Shown in pieces: positions 26,504-35,268 of a DNA stretch of 64,000 bases (its first letter is position 1; the number at the start of each line of letters is the position of its first letter). A model generated the notes under the pieces. That model was not told the origin of the DNA and did not search any database. It saw only the letters and a program-made list of their open reading frames with translations. The DNA comes from SZUA-547 sp963669265. GTDB taxonomy: Bacteria > Pseudomonadota > Alphaproteobacteria > Rhodobacterales > Rhodobacteraceae. The stretch is from contig OY769916.1 of NCBI GenBank assembly GCA_963669265.1, forward strand, positions 682,001 through 746,000, read 5' to 3'. The translations under genes and the position numbers were made by a program.

Positions 26504-27964
26504 TCAGGCGCGCATCAGGCGAACAGGCTCAGCGGCGTCGCTGTGCTCCAGATAGAACCGGCGGAACAGGTTCTGGGCGGAGCGCATGCGATAGTCAGCC
26601 GAAGCCCGCCAGTCGGTCAGCGGCGTGAAATCTTTTGGCAGCGCCGCCGCGGCCGCCGCGAATGTCGCGGCGCTGAAAGACTGGCCGACCAGCGCCGCCT
26701 CGGCGTTAGACGCGCGCTTCGGCGTCGCCGCCATGCCGCCATAAGCGAGGCGGGCGGCGGAGATTGTCCCGTTCTCGACTGTCAGGTTGAACGCGGCGGC
26801 GACCGACGAGATATCCTCGTCCCGGCGCTTGGAGATCTTATAGGCCGCGTGCAGCGATCCTTCGGCGGGTTTCGGAATGCGAATTTCTTCAACAAAGTCG
26901 CCGGGCTCACGGTCTTGCTTGCCGTAATCGATGAAGAAATCCTCAATCGCCAGCGTACGTTGTCCGCCAAGCTTGCGGAGCGTGACCTCCGCGCCCAGCG
27001 CGATTAGTACCGGCGGCGTGTCGCCGATCGGCGATCCGTTGGCGACATTGCCGCCCACCGTGCCCATATTGCGCACCTGCCATCCGGCGATCCGGTCCCA
27101 GAACTCCGGCAGATGCGGGAATGCGGCGCCGAGCGCCATTTCGCTCTCGGAATACGTGACGCCGGCGCCGATGCGGATCGCGTCGCCCTCATCATCGATG
27201 GACTTCAACCCGTCCAGATGGCCGATGAACACGGCGGGCGTGATCGCGTGCAAATGCTTGGTGACCCAAAGGCCGACATCGGTGGCGCCGGCCACGATCG
27301 TCGCATTCGGATTCTCAGCCAGCACAGCGGCCAGATCCTCGACATCGGCGGGCAGGATGGCGCGGTCGCCATCTTTCTCTACATCGACCCGGCGACCATC
27401 CTTTAGCGCAGTCAGACGCGCCGTGATCGCCTCACGCTCCGTGGTCAGATGGTCGGCGGCGGGCGAGCCGTATTGCGTGACGGCCAGCGCCGCTTTCACG
27501 ATCGGCTCATAGCCGGTGCAGCGGCAAAGATTGCCCTGCAGCGCGGTCTCGACCTGTTGCTTGGTGGGCTCCGGCGTTTGCATCCAGAGCGCATAGAGCG
27601 ACATTACGAAGCCCGGCGTGCAAAACCCGCACTGGCTGCCGTGGTAGTCGACCATGGCCTGCTGAACCGGGTGCAACTTGCCGTCTGGCCCGGCCAGATG
27701 CTCCACCGTCACAACGTGGCAACCATCCAGCGAGGCGAGAAACCGGATGCAGGCGTTCACGGCCTCATAGACCAAGGCGCCTTTGTGAAGGCGGCCCACA
27801 AGCACGGTGCAAGCCCCGCAATCGCCCTCGGCGCAACCTTCCTTGGTGCCGGTCAGACGCCTCGACAAGCGCAGATAGTCCAACAACGTGTCAGACGCCC
27901 CTACTGCGCTGATGCTCACATCCGCTCCGTTCAGGATGAAATTGATCTCTCGACGCGGTGTCAT
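26504..27964 (-). CDS. xdhA: Xanthine dehydrogenase, small subunit (2Fe-2S and FAD)
   Basis: This 486-residue subunit has a plant-type ferredoxin domain (CAEGDCGACTVLVG, about 39-52), a second 2Fe-2S domain (CGFCTPGFV and CRCTGYEP) and an FAD-binding domain from about 195 (GATDVGLWVTK, TVGGNVANGSPIGD). It passes electrons from XdhB to NAD. It is the first gene of the operon that runs down to 18789 and is divergent from a LysR gene, with a palindrome in the shared 131-nt promoter region. Confidence 0.97.
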   Translation of the reverse strand: MTPRREINFILNGADVSISAVGASDTLLDYLRLSRRLTGTKEGCAEGDCGACTVLVGRLHKGALVYEAVNACIRFLASLDGCHVVTVEHLAGPDGKLHPVQQAMVDYHGSQCGFCTPGFVMSLYALWMQTPEPTKQQVETALQGNLCRCTGYEPIVKAALAVTQYGSPAADHLTTEREAITARLTALKDGRRVDVEKDGDRAILPADVEDLAAVLAENPNATIVAGATDVGLWVTKHLHAITPAVFIGHLDGLKSIDDEGDAIRIGAGVTYSESEMALGAAFPHLPEFWDRIAGWQVRNMGTVGGNVANGSPIGDTPPVLIALGAEVTLRKLGGQRTLAIEDFFIDYGKQDREPGDFVEEIRIPKPAEGSLHAAYKISKRRDEDISSVAAAFNLTVENGTISAARLAYGGMAATPKRASNAEAALVGQSFSAATFAAAAAALPKDFTPLTDWRASADYRMRSAQNLFRRFYLEHSDAAEPVRLMRA

Positions 27965-28059
27965 CGACTCTCCCCAGGCCTTGTTATCGGTTACGGCTCT
28001 CCTGGACGCAGTATACGCCTGAGATCAGTTTCAAAAATACGGGGCGTTTTGGTAAAGTA

Positions 28060-28078
28060 TTTCAATGAATCATTGAAA
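28060..28078. promoter_or_regulatory. Putative LysR-type operator (19-bp palindrome)
   Basis: TTTCAATGA-A-TCATTGAAA is a perfect palindrome 18 nt upstream of the LysR gene start and about 95 nt upstream of xdhA. It contains the same TTCAAT-N5-ATTGAA core as the site at 16023-16039. The position suits autoregulation and control of the xdh operon. Confidence 0.65.
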
Positions 28079-28095
28079 ATGAGAGAGTCTCGCCC

Positions 28096-29031
28096 ATGCC
28101 CTATCTTGAAAGTCTCCGAGTTTTCGTCCGCGTCGTCGAGTTAGGCAGCATCACCTCGGGTGGCCGCGACCTGCGTCTGACACCCGCAGTGGCCAGCAAC
28201 CGGGTGAAAGAACTGGAGAAGCGGCTGGGCGTCCGGCTGTTCAATCGCACGACGCGTAGTCTTTCGCCGACCGAGGCAGGCCATATCTTCTACGAGCACG
28301 CTCGGAAGGTGGTTGAAGCCGTTGAGGATGCGGAGGTGGCGATCGCCGGGTTTTCTGGCGCGCCGCGCGGCGTGATCGGCGTCACGGCGCCGCTTGGCGT
28401 CGGCCGGCGGATCATCGCGCCGCTCGTCCCCAAATTTGTCGAGAAGTATCCGGAGACCGAAGTGCGGCTGCGCTTGTCGGACCGCAAGGTGGACATCCTG
28501 AGCGAGCGGTTGGACGTGGCTTTCTTTGTGGGGCAGTTGACGGATTCGAACCTTAAACTGCGCAACATCATGGATTGTGAGCGCGTTCTCTGCGCCTCCC
28601 CGGCATATATCGAACGTTGCGGCGCGCCTGCGAAGCCGCAAGACCTGCTCGATGACGAGCACAATTGCCTGTTGCTGCGTTTCCCGCGTTCGCCTGAGTA
28701 TTTCTGGATGCTCCAGACCGAGGACGGCCAGATCCGGCTGGACGTCTCTGGCCGTTATGACGCCGATGACAGCGACGTGCTGACCGAATGGGCGCTGGAC
28801 GGACGGGGCATAGCCAACAAACCGCGGTTCGACGTCGCCCAACATCTTCGCGACGGCGCGCTGGTGGAGATTCTGCCGGATAATCCACCCACGCCCTCAA
28901 GCTTTGGATGCCTCTATCCGCACCGGCGGTTGCAGGATCCAAAGATCCGGCTGTTTATCGACTACATGACGCAAGAGGCCAAAAAATCGCTGGAGATGGT
29001 CAACGCTATGGATCGGATAACGCCCGCCTAG
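28096..29031 (+). CDS. LysR family regulator, purine locus, copy 2
   Basis: This 311-residue LysR protein has an N-terminal helix-turn-helix domain (about 5-62; LRVFVRVVELGSIT, RLFNRTTRSLSPTEAG) and an effector domain (about 90-290). It is a paralogue of the regulator at 16477-17385, with conserved APLGVGRRIIAPLVP, LRLSDRKVDI and the HRRLQDPKIRLFIDYM ending. It is divergent from xdhA, and the palindrome just before its start is the obvious binding site. It most likely controls the xdhABC-permease-deaminase operon. Confidence 0.93.
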   Translation: MPYLESLRVFVRVVELGSITSGGRDLRLTPAVASNRVKELEKRLGVRLFNRTTRSLSPTEAGHIFYEHARKVVEAVEDAEVAIAGFSGAPRGVIGVTAPLGVGRRIIAPLVPKFVEKYPETEVRLRLSDRKVDILSERLDVAFFVGQLTDSNLKLRNIMDCERVLCASPAYIERCGAPAKPQDLLDDEHNCLLLRFPRSPEYFWMLQTEDGQIRLDVSGRYDADDSDVLTEWALDGRGIANKPRFDVAQHLRDGALVEILPDNPPTPSSFGCLYPHRRLQDPKIRLFIDYMTQEAKKSLEMVNAMDRITPA

Positions 29032-29137
29032 AAAGCCATAAACACGCGTCTATTTGATCGGAGCGGTCACAAATCCCTGTCACATTTCAGCAATGAATCG
29101 CGCATACCCTCGTTGCATCCACGCGGCGCGGGACCAT

Positions 29138-29689
29138 ATGAAACTGGCGATTACTCCGAATCCATCGGCGTTCAATCTGCCGCAAGATGAAATCTTGAAA
29201 AAACTACATTTTGGTGGTCGACTTAGGCGTATGAATAAATCTGGTGCTCAAATTGCGGCGTTGCCCTTGCGCTGGGACAAGTCGGGCAAGCTGCAGGTGC
29301 TCATGGTGACCTCCCGCGATACGGGCCGTTGGGTCATGCCCAAGGGCTGGACCATGGATGGGGTGAAGCCTTGGGCGGCGGCGGCGATCGAGGCCATGGA
29401 AGAAGCAGGCGCCGAAGGCCGCATCTCTTCAAAAATGATCGGCGAGTACCGGTACGACAAGGTTCTGGATGACGGCTCCCGGCTGCCCTGCATCGTGCAG
29501 GTCTATCCGATGATTGTCCGGAAACTTCTGGAGTCGTGGAAAGAAAAGAACGAGCGCGAGCGGCGCTGGTTTTCTCCGAAAGACGCGGCCTCGAACGTCG
29601 ATGAGGCGGAACTGGCGATCCTGCTGAAGAGCCTTGAGAAGAAGAAAGGCCTTCGATCTAGAGTCGAGGAACTGCGCGTCGAAGCGTGA
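29138..29689 (+). CDS. Nudix hydrolase
   Basis: This Nudix-fold pyrophosphohydrolase has the box region PKGWTMDGVKPWAAAAIEAM plus EEAGAEG. The box is degenerate in the first half: the arginine position is Ile and the first Glu is Val, but the metal-binding EExG core is intact. The N-terminal FGGRLRR with NKSGAQIAALPLRW is the usual opening of this DIPP-like group. The start is uncertain among 29093, 29138 and other in-frame codons; 29138 (ATG) gives 183 residues and keeps the conserved opening. Substrate unknown; diphosphoinositol polyphosphates or dinucleotides are typical for relatives. Confidence 0.8.
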   Translation: MKLAITPNPSAFNLPQDEILKKLHFGGRLRRMNKSGAQIAALPLRWDKSGKLQVLMVTSRDTGRWVMPKGWTMDGVKPWAAAAIEAMEEAGAEGRISSKMIGEYRYDKVLDDGSRLPCIVQVYPMIVRKLLESWKEKNERERRWFSPKDAASNVDEAELAILLKSLEKKKGLRSRVEELRVEA

Positions 29690-29746
29690 TGCCGCTACAG
29701 TCGCAAAACGCCCCCGCGGACGAACGCGTTCACGGCGGTCAGAGGG

Positions 29747-30652
29747 TCAGGGTCGATCCAGAATAAAATCTGGCGCGATACCCGTCTTGGCGATCGCCGC
29801 ATCGACGGATTGCCCGGCGAAGAACCCGTAATCGGCGATCAGCGCGGATGCGACGCCCGCCGCCTGCGCGCCCAGAATATCGGTATGAAGGCTGTCGCCG
29901 ACCATCAGCACGCGGCTACGATCCACATCGCCGCCCAGATGGTCGAAAGCGACATCATATATGTTTTCAAAGGGTTTGCCGAAAAACCTGGGCCGCACGC
30001 CGGCGTCGTCTGCGAGACGATGGGCGTAATAGCCCGGTTCGACCGAAAACTCCGTCTCGCGCGGCGCGACTATGTCCGGATTGCCGACCCAGACATCCCG
30101 TGGCCGCGTTTGAAGCGCCTCCGCCAACAGCTTTTGCCGGGCCTCGGTCCACTCCGCTCCGCCGAGCAGAAGGAATGCGTCGACGCTGTCATAGATCTCT
30201 GCGTCATCTTCGAGAAACGCGGCGTCGAGATCCTCAAGCTCCTGAGCGCGCGCGTCGCCCGTCGCCATCACGCCCCAGCGACGCCCTTGCGCCCGTCGCA
30301 CGACCTCCAGCACCACGGAGCGGCTTGAGATGATGTCGTTTGGCGGGAAATCATATCCAAGCCCGCTGTATTTCCGCTCCAGCGCTGATCGCGGGCGGCC
30401 GGCGGCGTTGGTGAGAACCATCACCCGTTTGCCCATCGCGCGCAGATCGCGAATACGCTCGACGACGCCCGGGATCGCGGATTCGCCGATATTCAGGACC
30501 CCGAACGCATCAAGGAAGAAGATGTCGAACCCGTCCGCGATCTCAGCCAGCGTGTGCACGCGAACGCAGGCGCCCCGATGGCGGACCTGCGGCAGGCGAT
30601 GGCGGGCCGCTTCATAGGCGCAGAGCGCGGTCTCGGATGTCGTAATGGTCAA
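29747..30652 (-). CDS. HAD-IIA family phosphatase, coupled to the Phn-type transporter
   Basis: This roughly 301-residue HAD hydrolase belongs to the IIA (NagD-like, TIGR01459) group. It has the nucleophile motif DAFGVL, motif II VMVLTNAAG, FGKPFENIYD, and the acidic motif GDSLHTDI. A TTG at 30652 overlaps the stop of the upstream permease gene (TTGA), giving a start MTITTSE-like, with AGGGG upstream. IIA members split phosphate from small phospho-sugars or glycerol phosphates. Coupling to the importer suggests it acts on the imported or derived phospho-compound (inference). Confidence 0.85.
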   Translation of the reverse strand: MTITTSETALCAYEAARHRLPQVRHRGACVRVHTLAEIADGFDIFFLDAFGVLNIGESAIPGVVERIRDLRAMGKRVMVLTNAAGRPRSALERKYSGLGYDFPPNDIISSRSVVLEVVRRAQGRRWGVMATGDARAQELEDLDAAFLEDDAEIYDSVDAFLLLGGAEWTEARQKLLAEALQTRPRDVWVGNPDIVAPRETEFSVEPGYYAHRLADDAGVRPRFFGKPFENIYDVAFDHLGGDVDRSRVLMVGDSLHTDILGAQAAGVASALIADYGFFAGQSVDAAIAKTGIAPDFILDRP

Positions 30653-31464
30653 ATGATCGCGCCCCTGACCTTGGCCGACACCCACTCGCTGATGACCACT
30701 GCGGCGAGGATCACCAGCAGGATCAGGCTGACCTGCGGCCAGGCCAGCGTGTTGAGCGAGGCCGAGAGCTGCAATCCGATGCCGCCCGCGCCGACCAGTC
30801 CCAGCACCGTGGATTCACGGATGTTGATGTCCCAACGGAACACCGCGATTCCGGCGAAAGCGGGAAGGATCTGCGGGACGATCCCGTAGGCCATGACCTG
30901 CCAGCGCGAGGCGCCGGTGGCGGTGATCGCCTCGACCTGAGTGTGATCAATCTCTTCGATCGCCTCGTAAAGCAACTTGGCGCAAAACCCGATCGACCGG
31001 ATGGCGATGGCGATTACGCCTGCAAACACGCCCGGACCGATGATTGCGATCAGCAAGAGCGCCCAGATCAACGAATTGATCGAGCGCGTCGAGACAATGA
31101 TCAGCAGCGCCACCGGCCGGATAAAGAGCGCCGAGGGTGTGGTGTTGCGCGCGGCGAGAAACGCCACGGGCACCGCCATAACCAGCGCGATCAGCGTGCC
31201 GAGCGTGGCGATGTTGAGCGTGTCCCAGATCGGCCGGCCAAGCTGGCTGATATACTCCCAGCGCGGCGGGGTCGCGCGCGTCCAGATATCGCCGGCGATA
31301 TTTGGCGCGTCCCAAACGAAGAACCACGTGGTGGCGCCGGAGATCCGCTGCCAGCAAAACATGAAGACCGCCGTCCCGATCAGCCACCCGGCCCAATGCA
31401 TCAGCGACTGGGCCTGCGTGCGCCGCCGCCAGACTTTCACCTCTCCCGCGTCGGAAACCGGCAT
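30649..31464 (-). CDS. phnE: Phosphonate-type ABC transporter permease (PhnE), second copy
   Basis: This 271-residue inner-membrane permease has about six helices and a typical EAA-like loop (EVEAITATGASRWQVMAYGIVP-type, about residues 175-197). The C-terminal half (NIRESTVLGLVGAGGIGLQL) is highly conserved with the other permease encoded upstream, so the transporter is a PhnE heterodimer. Start and upstream stop overlap as TAATG. Confidence 0.93.
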   Translation of the reverse strand: MPVSDAGEVKVWRRRTQAQSLMHWAGWLIGTAVFMFCWQRISGATTWFFVWDAPNIAGDIWTRATPPRWEYISQLGRPIWDTLNIATLGTLIALVMAVPVAFLAARNTTPSALFIRPVALLIIVSTRSINSLIWALLLIAIIGPGVFAGVIAIAIRSIGFCAKLLYEAIEEIDHTQVEAITATGASRWQVMAYGIVPQILPAFAGIAVFRWDINIRESTVLGLVGAGGIGLQLSASLNTLAWPQVSLILLVILAAVVISEWVSAKVRGAII

Positions 31465-32276
31465 TACTGCACCCTCGCCCGGATGATGCCAGAGAGGTAT
31501 TCAAGCGACATGACGATCACGATTATGATGATCAGGATCGCGGCGGCGGTGTCGTATTCATACCGGTCGAACGCGGTGTTCAGCGTCGCGCCGATCCCGC
31601 CCGCGCCGACGAGGCCGAGAATAGCGCTCTCGCGGAAATTGATGTCGATGCGGTACATGCTGAGGCCGATCAGGCGCGGCATGACCTGGGGCTGAACCCC
31701 ATAGTTAATCCACTGCATCCAGCGCGCGCCGGATGCGCGGATCGCCTCCGCCTGCGAGCGGTCCATGCTCTCGATATCTTCGGCCAGAAGTTTTGAGAGG
31801 AAGCCGATGGTCGCGAAGCTGAGCGTCAGGAATCCGGCCAGCGGACCGAAGCCGAAAATCGCGACCAACAGGATCGCCACGATGATCTCTTGCAGGGCGC
31901 GACTAACCGCGACGATGCCGCGGCAGATCAGATAGATCGGAAGCGGCGCGATATTGCGGGCGGCGCCAAGGCCGATGGGGATGGAGATTGCGATGCCAAC
32001 GACCGACGCCGCGACGGTCATGATGATGCTCTCCAGCATTCCGTCCCAGATATCGTTGGCGCGAGAAACGAAATCGGGGCTGGTGAAGGCGAGCACAAAG
32101 GCCGCGCCCCGGTCCAGCCCCTCATAGACGCGGGACCAGTTGACCTCGATCGTCATGACGGCGGCCACGAGATAGACAGCGAATCCGACGATCAGCGTCC
32201 AGCGCAACCAGGCGCGCTGTACAAGAGGCGGCCGTTTCCACCCCTGTCCCAGGACGGCGTTCAGCTCCGCGCTCAT
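31464..32276 (-). CDS. phnE: Phosphonate-type ABC transporter permease (PhnE), first copy
   Basis: This 270-residue permease is related to its downstream neighbour, with the ABC loop QAEAIRASGARWMQWINYGV and NFRESAILGLVGAGGIGATL. Its ATG overlaps the phnC stop by four bases. The pair forms the channel for the substrate bound by PhnD. Confidence 0.93.
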   Translation of the reverse strand: MSAELNAVLGQGWKRPPLVQRAWLRWTLIVGFAVYLVAAVMTIEVNWSRVYEGLDRGAAFVLAFTSPDFVSRANDIWDGMLESIIMTVAASVVGIAISIPIGLGAARNIAPLPIYLICRGIVAVSRALQEIIVAILLVAIFGFGPLAGFLTLSFATIGFLSKLLAEDIESMDRSQAEAIRASGARWMQWINYGVQPQVMPRLIGLSMYRIDINFRESAILGLVGAGGIGATLNTAFDRYEYDTAAAILIIIIVIVMSLEYLSGIIRARVQ

Positions 32277-33094
32277 TCAGCGGCCTCGACGCCATTGCTC
32301 GCGCCGTCACCGTCGTCCTCGTCCTCATCCTCGACCTTTTGGATCGTCGCTTCCCAATCCTCCTCGCCATAGATTGTGGTCAGCACATCCGGCGTCAGAG
32401 CCTCGGGCGGGCCGTCAAACTCGATCGAGCCGAAGCGTAGACCCACGACCCTCTGGACAAACATCTGCGCCAGCGCGACATCGTGAATATTGATGATCGC
32501 CGCCAAGCCGCGCTCTTCGCAAAGCTCACAGATCAGGCGCATGATCTGGCGGCTGGTTTTGGGATCCAGCGAGGCGGTTGGCTCATCCACCAACAGCAAT
32601 TTCGGATTCTGGATCAGCGCCCGGCAAATGCCGACGCGCTGGCGTTGCCCACCCGAAAGCTCATCGGCGCGCTTGTCAGCCATATTCAGAAGGCCGACGC
32701 GGTCAAGCAGCCGGAACGCTTCATCCACGTCCGACTGGGGGTAACGGCGCAGAAAGCTCCGCCAAAACCCGACATAGCCCAGACGACCGGAGAGCACGTT
32801 CTCCATCACCGTCAACCGCTCGACCAGCGCATATTCCTGAAAGATCATGCCCATCTGGCGACGCTCGCGACGCAAGCCGCCGGACGACAACGCGGTAAGC
32901 TCGACCTGGTCCAGCCAGACCTTGCCGGCGGTCGGCTCCACCAGCCGGTTGATGCAGCGGATCAGCGTGGACTTGCCGGCGCCCGACGGGCCGATCAGCG
33001 CAAGCACCTGCCCCTCCGGCACGTCGAGATCGACGGCTTTCAGCGCCTGATCGCCGGTCTTGTAGGTCTTTACGAGCTTTTCAAGCCGCAGCAT
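32273..33094 (-). CDS. phnC: Phosphonate-type ABC transporter ATP-binding protein
   Basis: This 273-residue ABC ATPase has Walker A GPSGAGKST (about 34-42), the Q-loop in IFQEYALVERLTVMENVL, the signature LSGGQRQRVG and Walker B LLLVDEP. PhnC-type sequence is seen in VLSGRLGYVGFWRSF. The C-terminal tail is very acidic (VEDEDEDDGDG), which is unusual. It lies between phnD and the permease genes. Confidence 0.94.
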   Translation of the reverse strand: MLRLEKLVKTYKTGDQALKAVDLDVPEGQVLALIGPSGAGKSTLIRCINRLVEPTAGKVWLDQVELTALSSGGLRRERRQMGMIFQEYALVERLTVMENVLSGRLGYVGFWRSFLRRYPQSDVDEAFRLLDRVGLLNMADKRADELSGGQRQRVGICRALIQNPKLLLVDEPTASLDPKTSRQIMRLICELCEERGLAAIINIHDVALAQMFVQRVVGLRFGSIEFDGPPEALTPDVLTTIYGEEDWEATIQKVEDEDEDDGDGASNGVEAAE

Positions 33095-33160
33095 CGCCGA
33101 TCCCCTTGCGAGCGAGGGCGACCCCGTTTGGGACCGCCCCGTCTGTTTATGGATAGCGAC

Positions 33161-34138
33161 TTATTCGCAGGCGTAGCTGACGCCGTTCGCGGCGTCGATC
33201 TTGCGAATAACTTCCCAATGTCCCTTGTAGGTGATCGGGATGAACTTGGCCTCGCCGTTCTTCTTGAACTCTTCCTCCAGCGAAGTGCCTTCCCACTCGA
33301 AACTGAAGAATGCGTCCTGGATTGCTTCATGCAGTTCCGGCTTCAGGTTATTGACGATGCCGTATCCCGTGGTCGGGAAGGTTTGCGACTTGTAGATCGA
33401 AACCAGCTGATCAGACTTCACGACGTCGCGCGCGAGCATCCGAGCCAGAACCGAGTTTGCGATTGAGGCAGCCGCGTAATCCTTGTTCGCGACGCCGAGG
33501 ATCGAGTTGTCATGCTTGCCCGAGAACACCGGTTCGAAATCCCGCTCAGGGATCATGTCGTAATCAGCCTTCAGGATCGCGGATGGCGCCTTGAAGCCGG
33601 AATTCGACGTCGGCGAGGTGAAGGCGAGCTGCTTGCCCTTAATGTCCTCAACCTTCTCGATCCCAGAACCGGGATGCGTCAGAATCTCCATCTCGTAGCC
33701 GAACGAGTCATCCGCGCCCGCCATAATCGTAAACGGCCGGAAACCGGCGCAGTTCACCGCCAGAGGGTTGGAGCCGGTGTTGAATCCGGAGATATGCAGA
33801 CGACCAGAGCGCATCGCCTCGATCTGCGCAGCGTTCGACTGCACTGGGAAGAACACGACTTTTTTGCCCGTTTTCTCCTCCAGATATGTCAGAAAATCCG
33901 CCCACGCGGATTTATAGACGGCGGGATCCTCGACCGGCGTGTAAGCGAAGATCAGCGTATCGGGATCCAGCTGGTCCGCCGCGTCTGTTGGAATGTCGGC
34001 GATCAAATCGCCATCGGTGTCGCAGAACCGGGCGTCCAGCGTGCCGCGCTCGCATTCCGCGGCGGACGCCGCTCCCGATGACAGCGCCAAAAGCGCGATT
34101 GCGGCTGCAGACGCCAGCCAGTTGATCTTGTGGTTCAT
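33161..34138 (-). CDS. phnD: Phosphonate-type ABC transporter substrate-binding protein
   Basis: This 325-residue periplasmic protein has a signal peptide (core ASAAAIALLALSSG, cut near ASA-AEC) and the PhnD fold (FFPVQSNAAQIEAMRSGRL, FTSPTSNSGFKAPSAIL, GKHDNSILGV). After the signal comes a short segment CDTDGDLIADIP, which has the spacing of a calcium-binding DxDGD loop. The substrate is probably a phosphonate, phosphite or organophosphate; no C-P lyase or phosphonatase gene is in the window. It is the first gene of the operon, with GGGAGG before its ATG. Confidence 0.92.
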   Translation of the reverse strand: MNHKINWLASAAAIALLALSSGAASAAECERGTLDARFCDTDGDLIADIPTDAADQLDPDTLIFAYTPVEDPAVYKSAWADFLTYLEEKTGKKVVFFPVQSNAAQIEAMRSGRLHISGFNTGSNPLAVNCAGFRPFTIMAGADDSFGYEMEILTHPGSGIEKVEDIKGKQLAFTSPTSNSGFKAPSAILKADYDMIPERDFEPVFSGKHDNSILGVANKDYAAASIANSVLARMLARDVVKSDQLVSIYKSQTFPTTGYGIVNNLKPELHEAIQDAFFSFEWEGTSLEEEFKKNGEAKFIPITYKGHWEVIRKIDAANGVSYACE

Positions 34139-34187
34139 CTTCGTACCTCCCTTGAATGGACCGCACTTTTTGTATCGGTCTCGTGTG

Positions 34188-35036
34188 TCAGTTTTTTGCG
34201 CCAGTGCTCCCCGGCTGTTCCCCCAGGGGCGGCGCGACGATCACATCGACATCCGCGCCTCTTAGGGCCGTGTTCAGATCTGAACCCGGCGCGCGATCGA
34301 CGACCACCGACGTCAGCGACGACAGCGCCCCGACCCGCGATAACCCAGGTTTACCGAATTTTTCGCTGTCGATCAGCAAGTGCCTTTCGCGGCTTTGCCG
34401 GAGCATCATGCGCTTGATCGACGCGAAGCTGCGAATTTCCTCTCCCACGCCGTCCGGGGTCACGCCCGAGGCGCCGATCAGACAGCGGTCCACCTGATGC
34501 CCAGCCAGGTAATCAACCGTATCGACGCCCACCACCGCGGCCTCTGAAGCCAGATAGTCGCCAGGGCAAAGGATCACTTCCGCCGCGATGGACTGCCCGA
34601 GAGTCATCGCCACCGGCAGGCTGTTGGTGATCACCGTGCAACGCACTTCCTCGAAGGACAGAAATCTGGCCAACTGCTGCGTGGTCGAGCCGCTGTCGAT
34701 CATGACCGTATCGCCGGGATTGACCAACTCGCGCGCGCTGCGTCCGATCCGCTCGCGCTCCTCAAGACGCGCGCTGCTGCGCTCATCGAAATCGGGATAG
34801 TGCCCCTGCTCCTTCGCGGAGACGCCGCCATGGGCGCGATTGATCAGGCCCGCCTCGCTCAACTCGTCCACATCACGCCGCACGGTTTCGCCAGAGACGC
34901 CAAACCGCTCCGCCAGTTCTGCGATTCGAACATGCGGTCGAAGTTTCAACTCTAACAGGATCATCCGTCGACGCTCCGCCTTTCGCAGGCGAGGGCGGGT
35001 CGATTCCACGGTCTTGGCTGGCGCAGTCAACGACAT
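34188..35036 (-). CDS. DeoR/GlpR family transcriptional regulator
   Basis: This 282-residue regulator has a DeoR-type helix-turn-helix at about 24-80 (RRRMILLELKLRP, ERFGVSGETVRRDVDEL, INRAHGG) and a C-terminal sensor domain (MIDSGSTTQQLARFL, VITNSLPVAM, CLIGASGV), which in the family binds sugar phosphates. It stands 50 nt upstream of phnD on the same strand and divergent from aldose 1-epimerase. It probably controls the transporter operon. The palindrome at 35081-35100 is its candidate operator. Confidence 0.9.
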   Translation of the reverse strand: MSLTAPAKTVESTRPRLRKAERRRMILLELKLRPHVRIAELAERFGVSGETVRRDVDELSEAGLINRAHGGVSAKEQGHYPDFDERSSARLEERERIGRSARELVNPGDTVMIDSGSTTQQLARFLSFEEVRCTVITNSLPVAMTLGQSIAAEVILCPGDYLASEAAVVGVDTVDYLAGHQVDRCLIGASGVTPDGVGEEIRSFASIKRMMLRQSRERHLLIDSEKFGKPGLSRVGALSSLTSVVVDRAPGSDLNTALRGADVDVIVAPPLGEQPGSTGAKN

Positions 35037-35080
35037 CTCCCAATATGATCGCCAGACAGGACGGATCTCACAGTCTCAGG

Positions 35081-35100
35081 AATGTGGAAATTTCAACATT
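35081..35100. promoter_or_regulatory. 20-bp imperfect palindrome, candidate DeoR operator
   Basis: AATGTGGAAATTTCAACATT is symmetrical at 18 of 20 positions around GAAATTTC. It lies 45 nt upstream of the DeoR gene and about 170 nt upstream of the epimerase gene, in an A+T-rich island. Binding by the adjacent regulator is an inference. Confidence 0.6.
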
Positions 35101-35268
35101 TTGCAAGAGGATTCCTTTGCATGTGGGCGTTCCCATCATCCGCTCTTGTCGAAGCGGCGCGCGCTGATCCGTAAAGCAAGGGTGTCAATGGACCCAAAAC
35201 CAGTCTTGCGCTAACTCTCCCGGTGACCCGCCCGGATAGGTCTGGCTGCTCTGACAGAAGGCGTCGAA

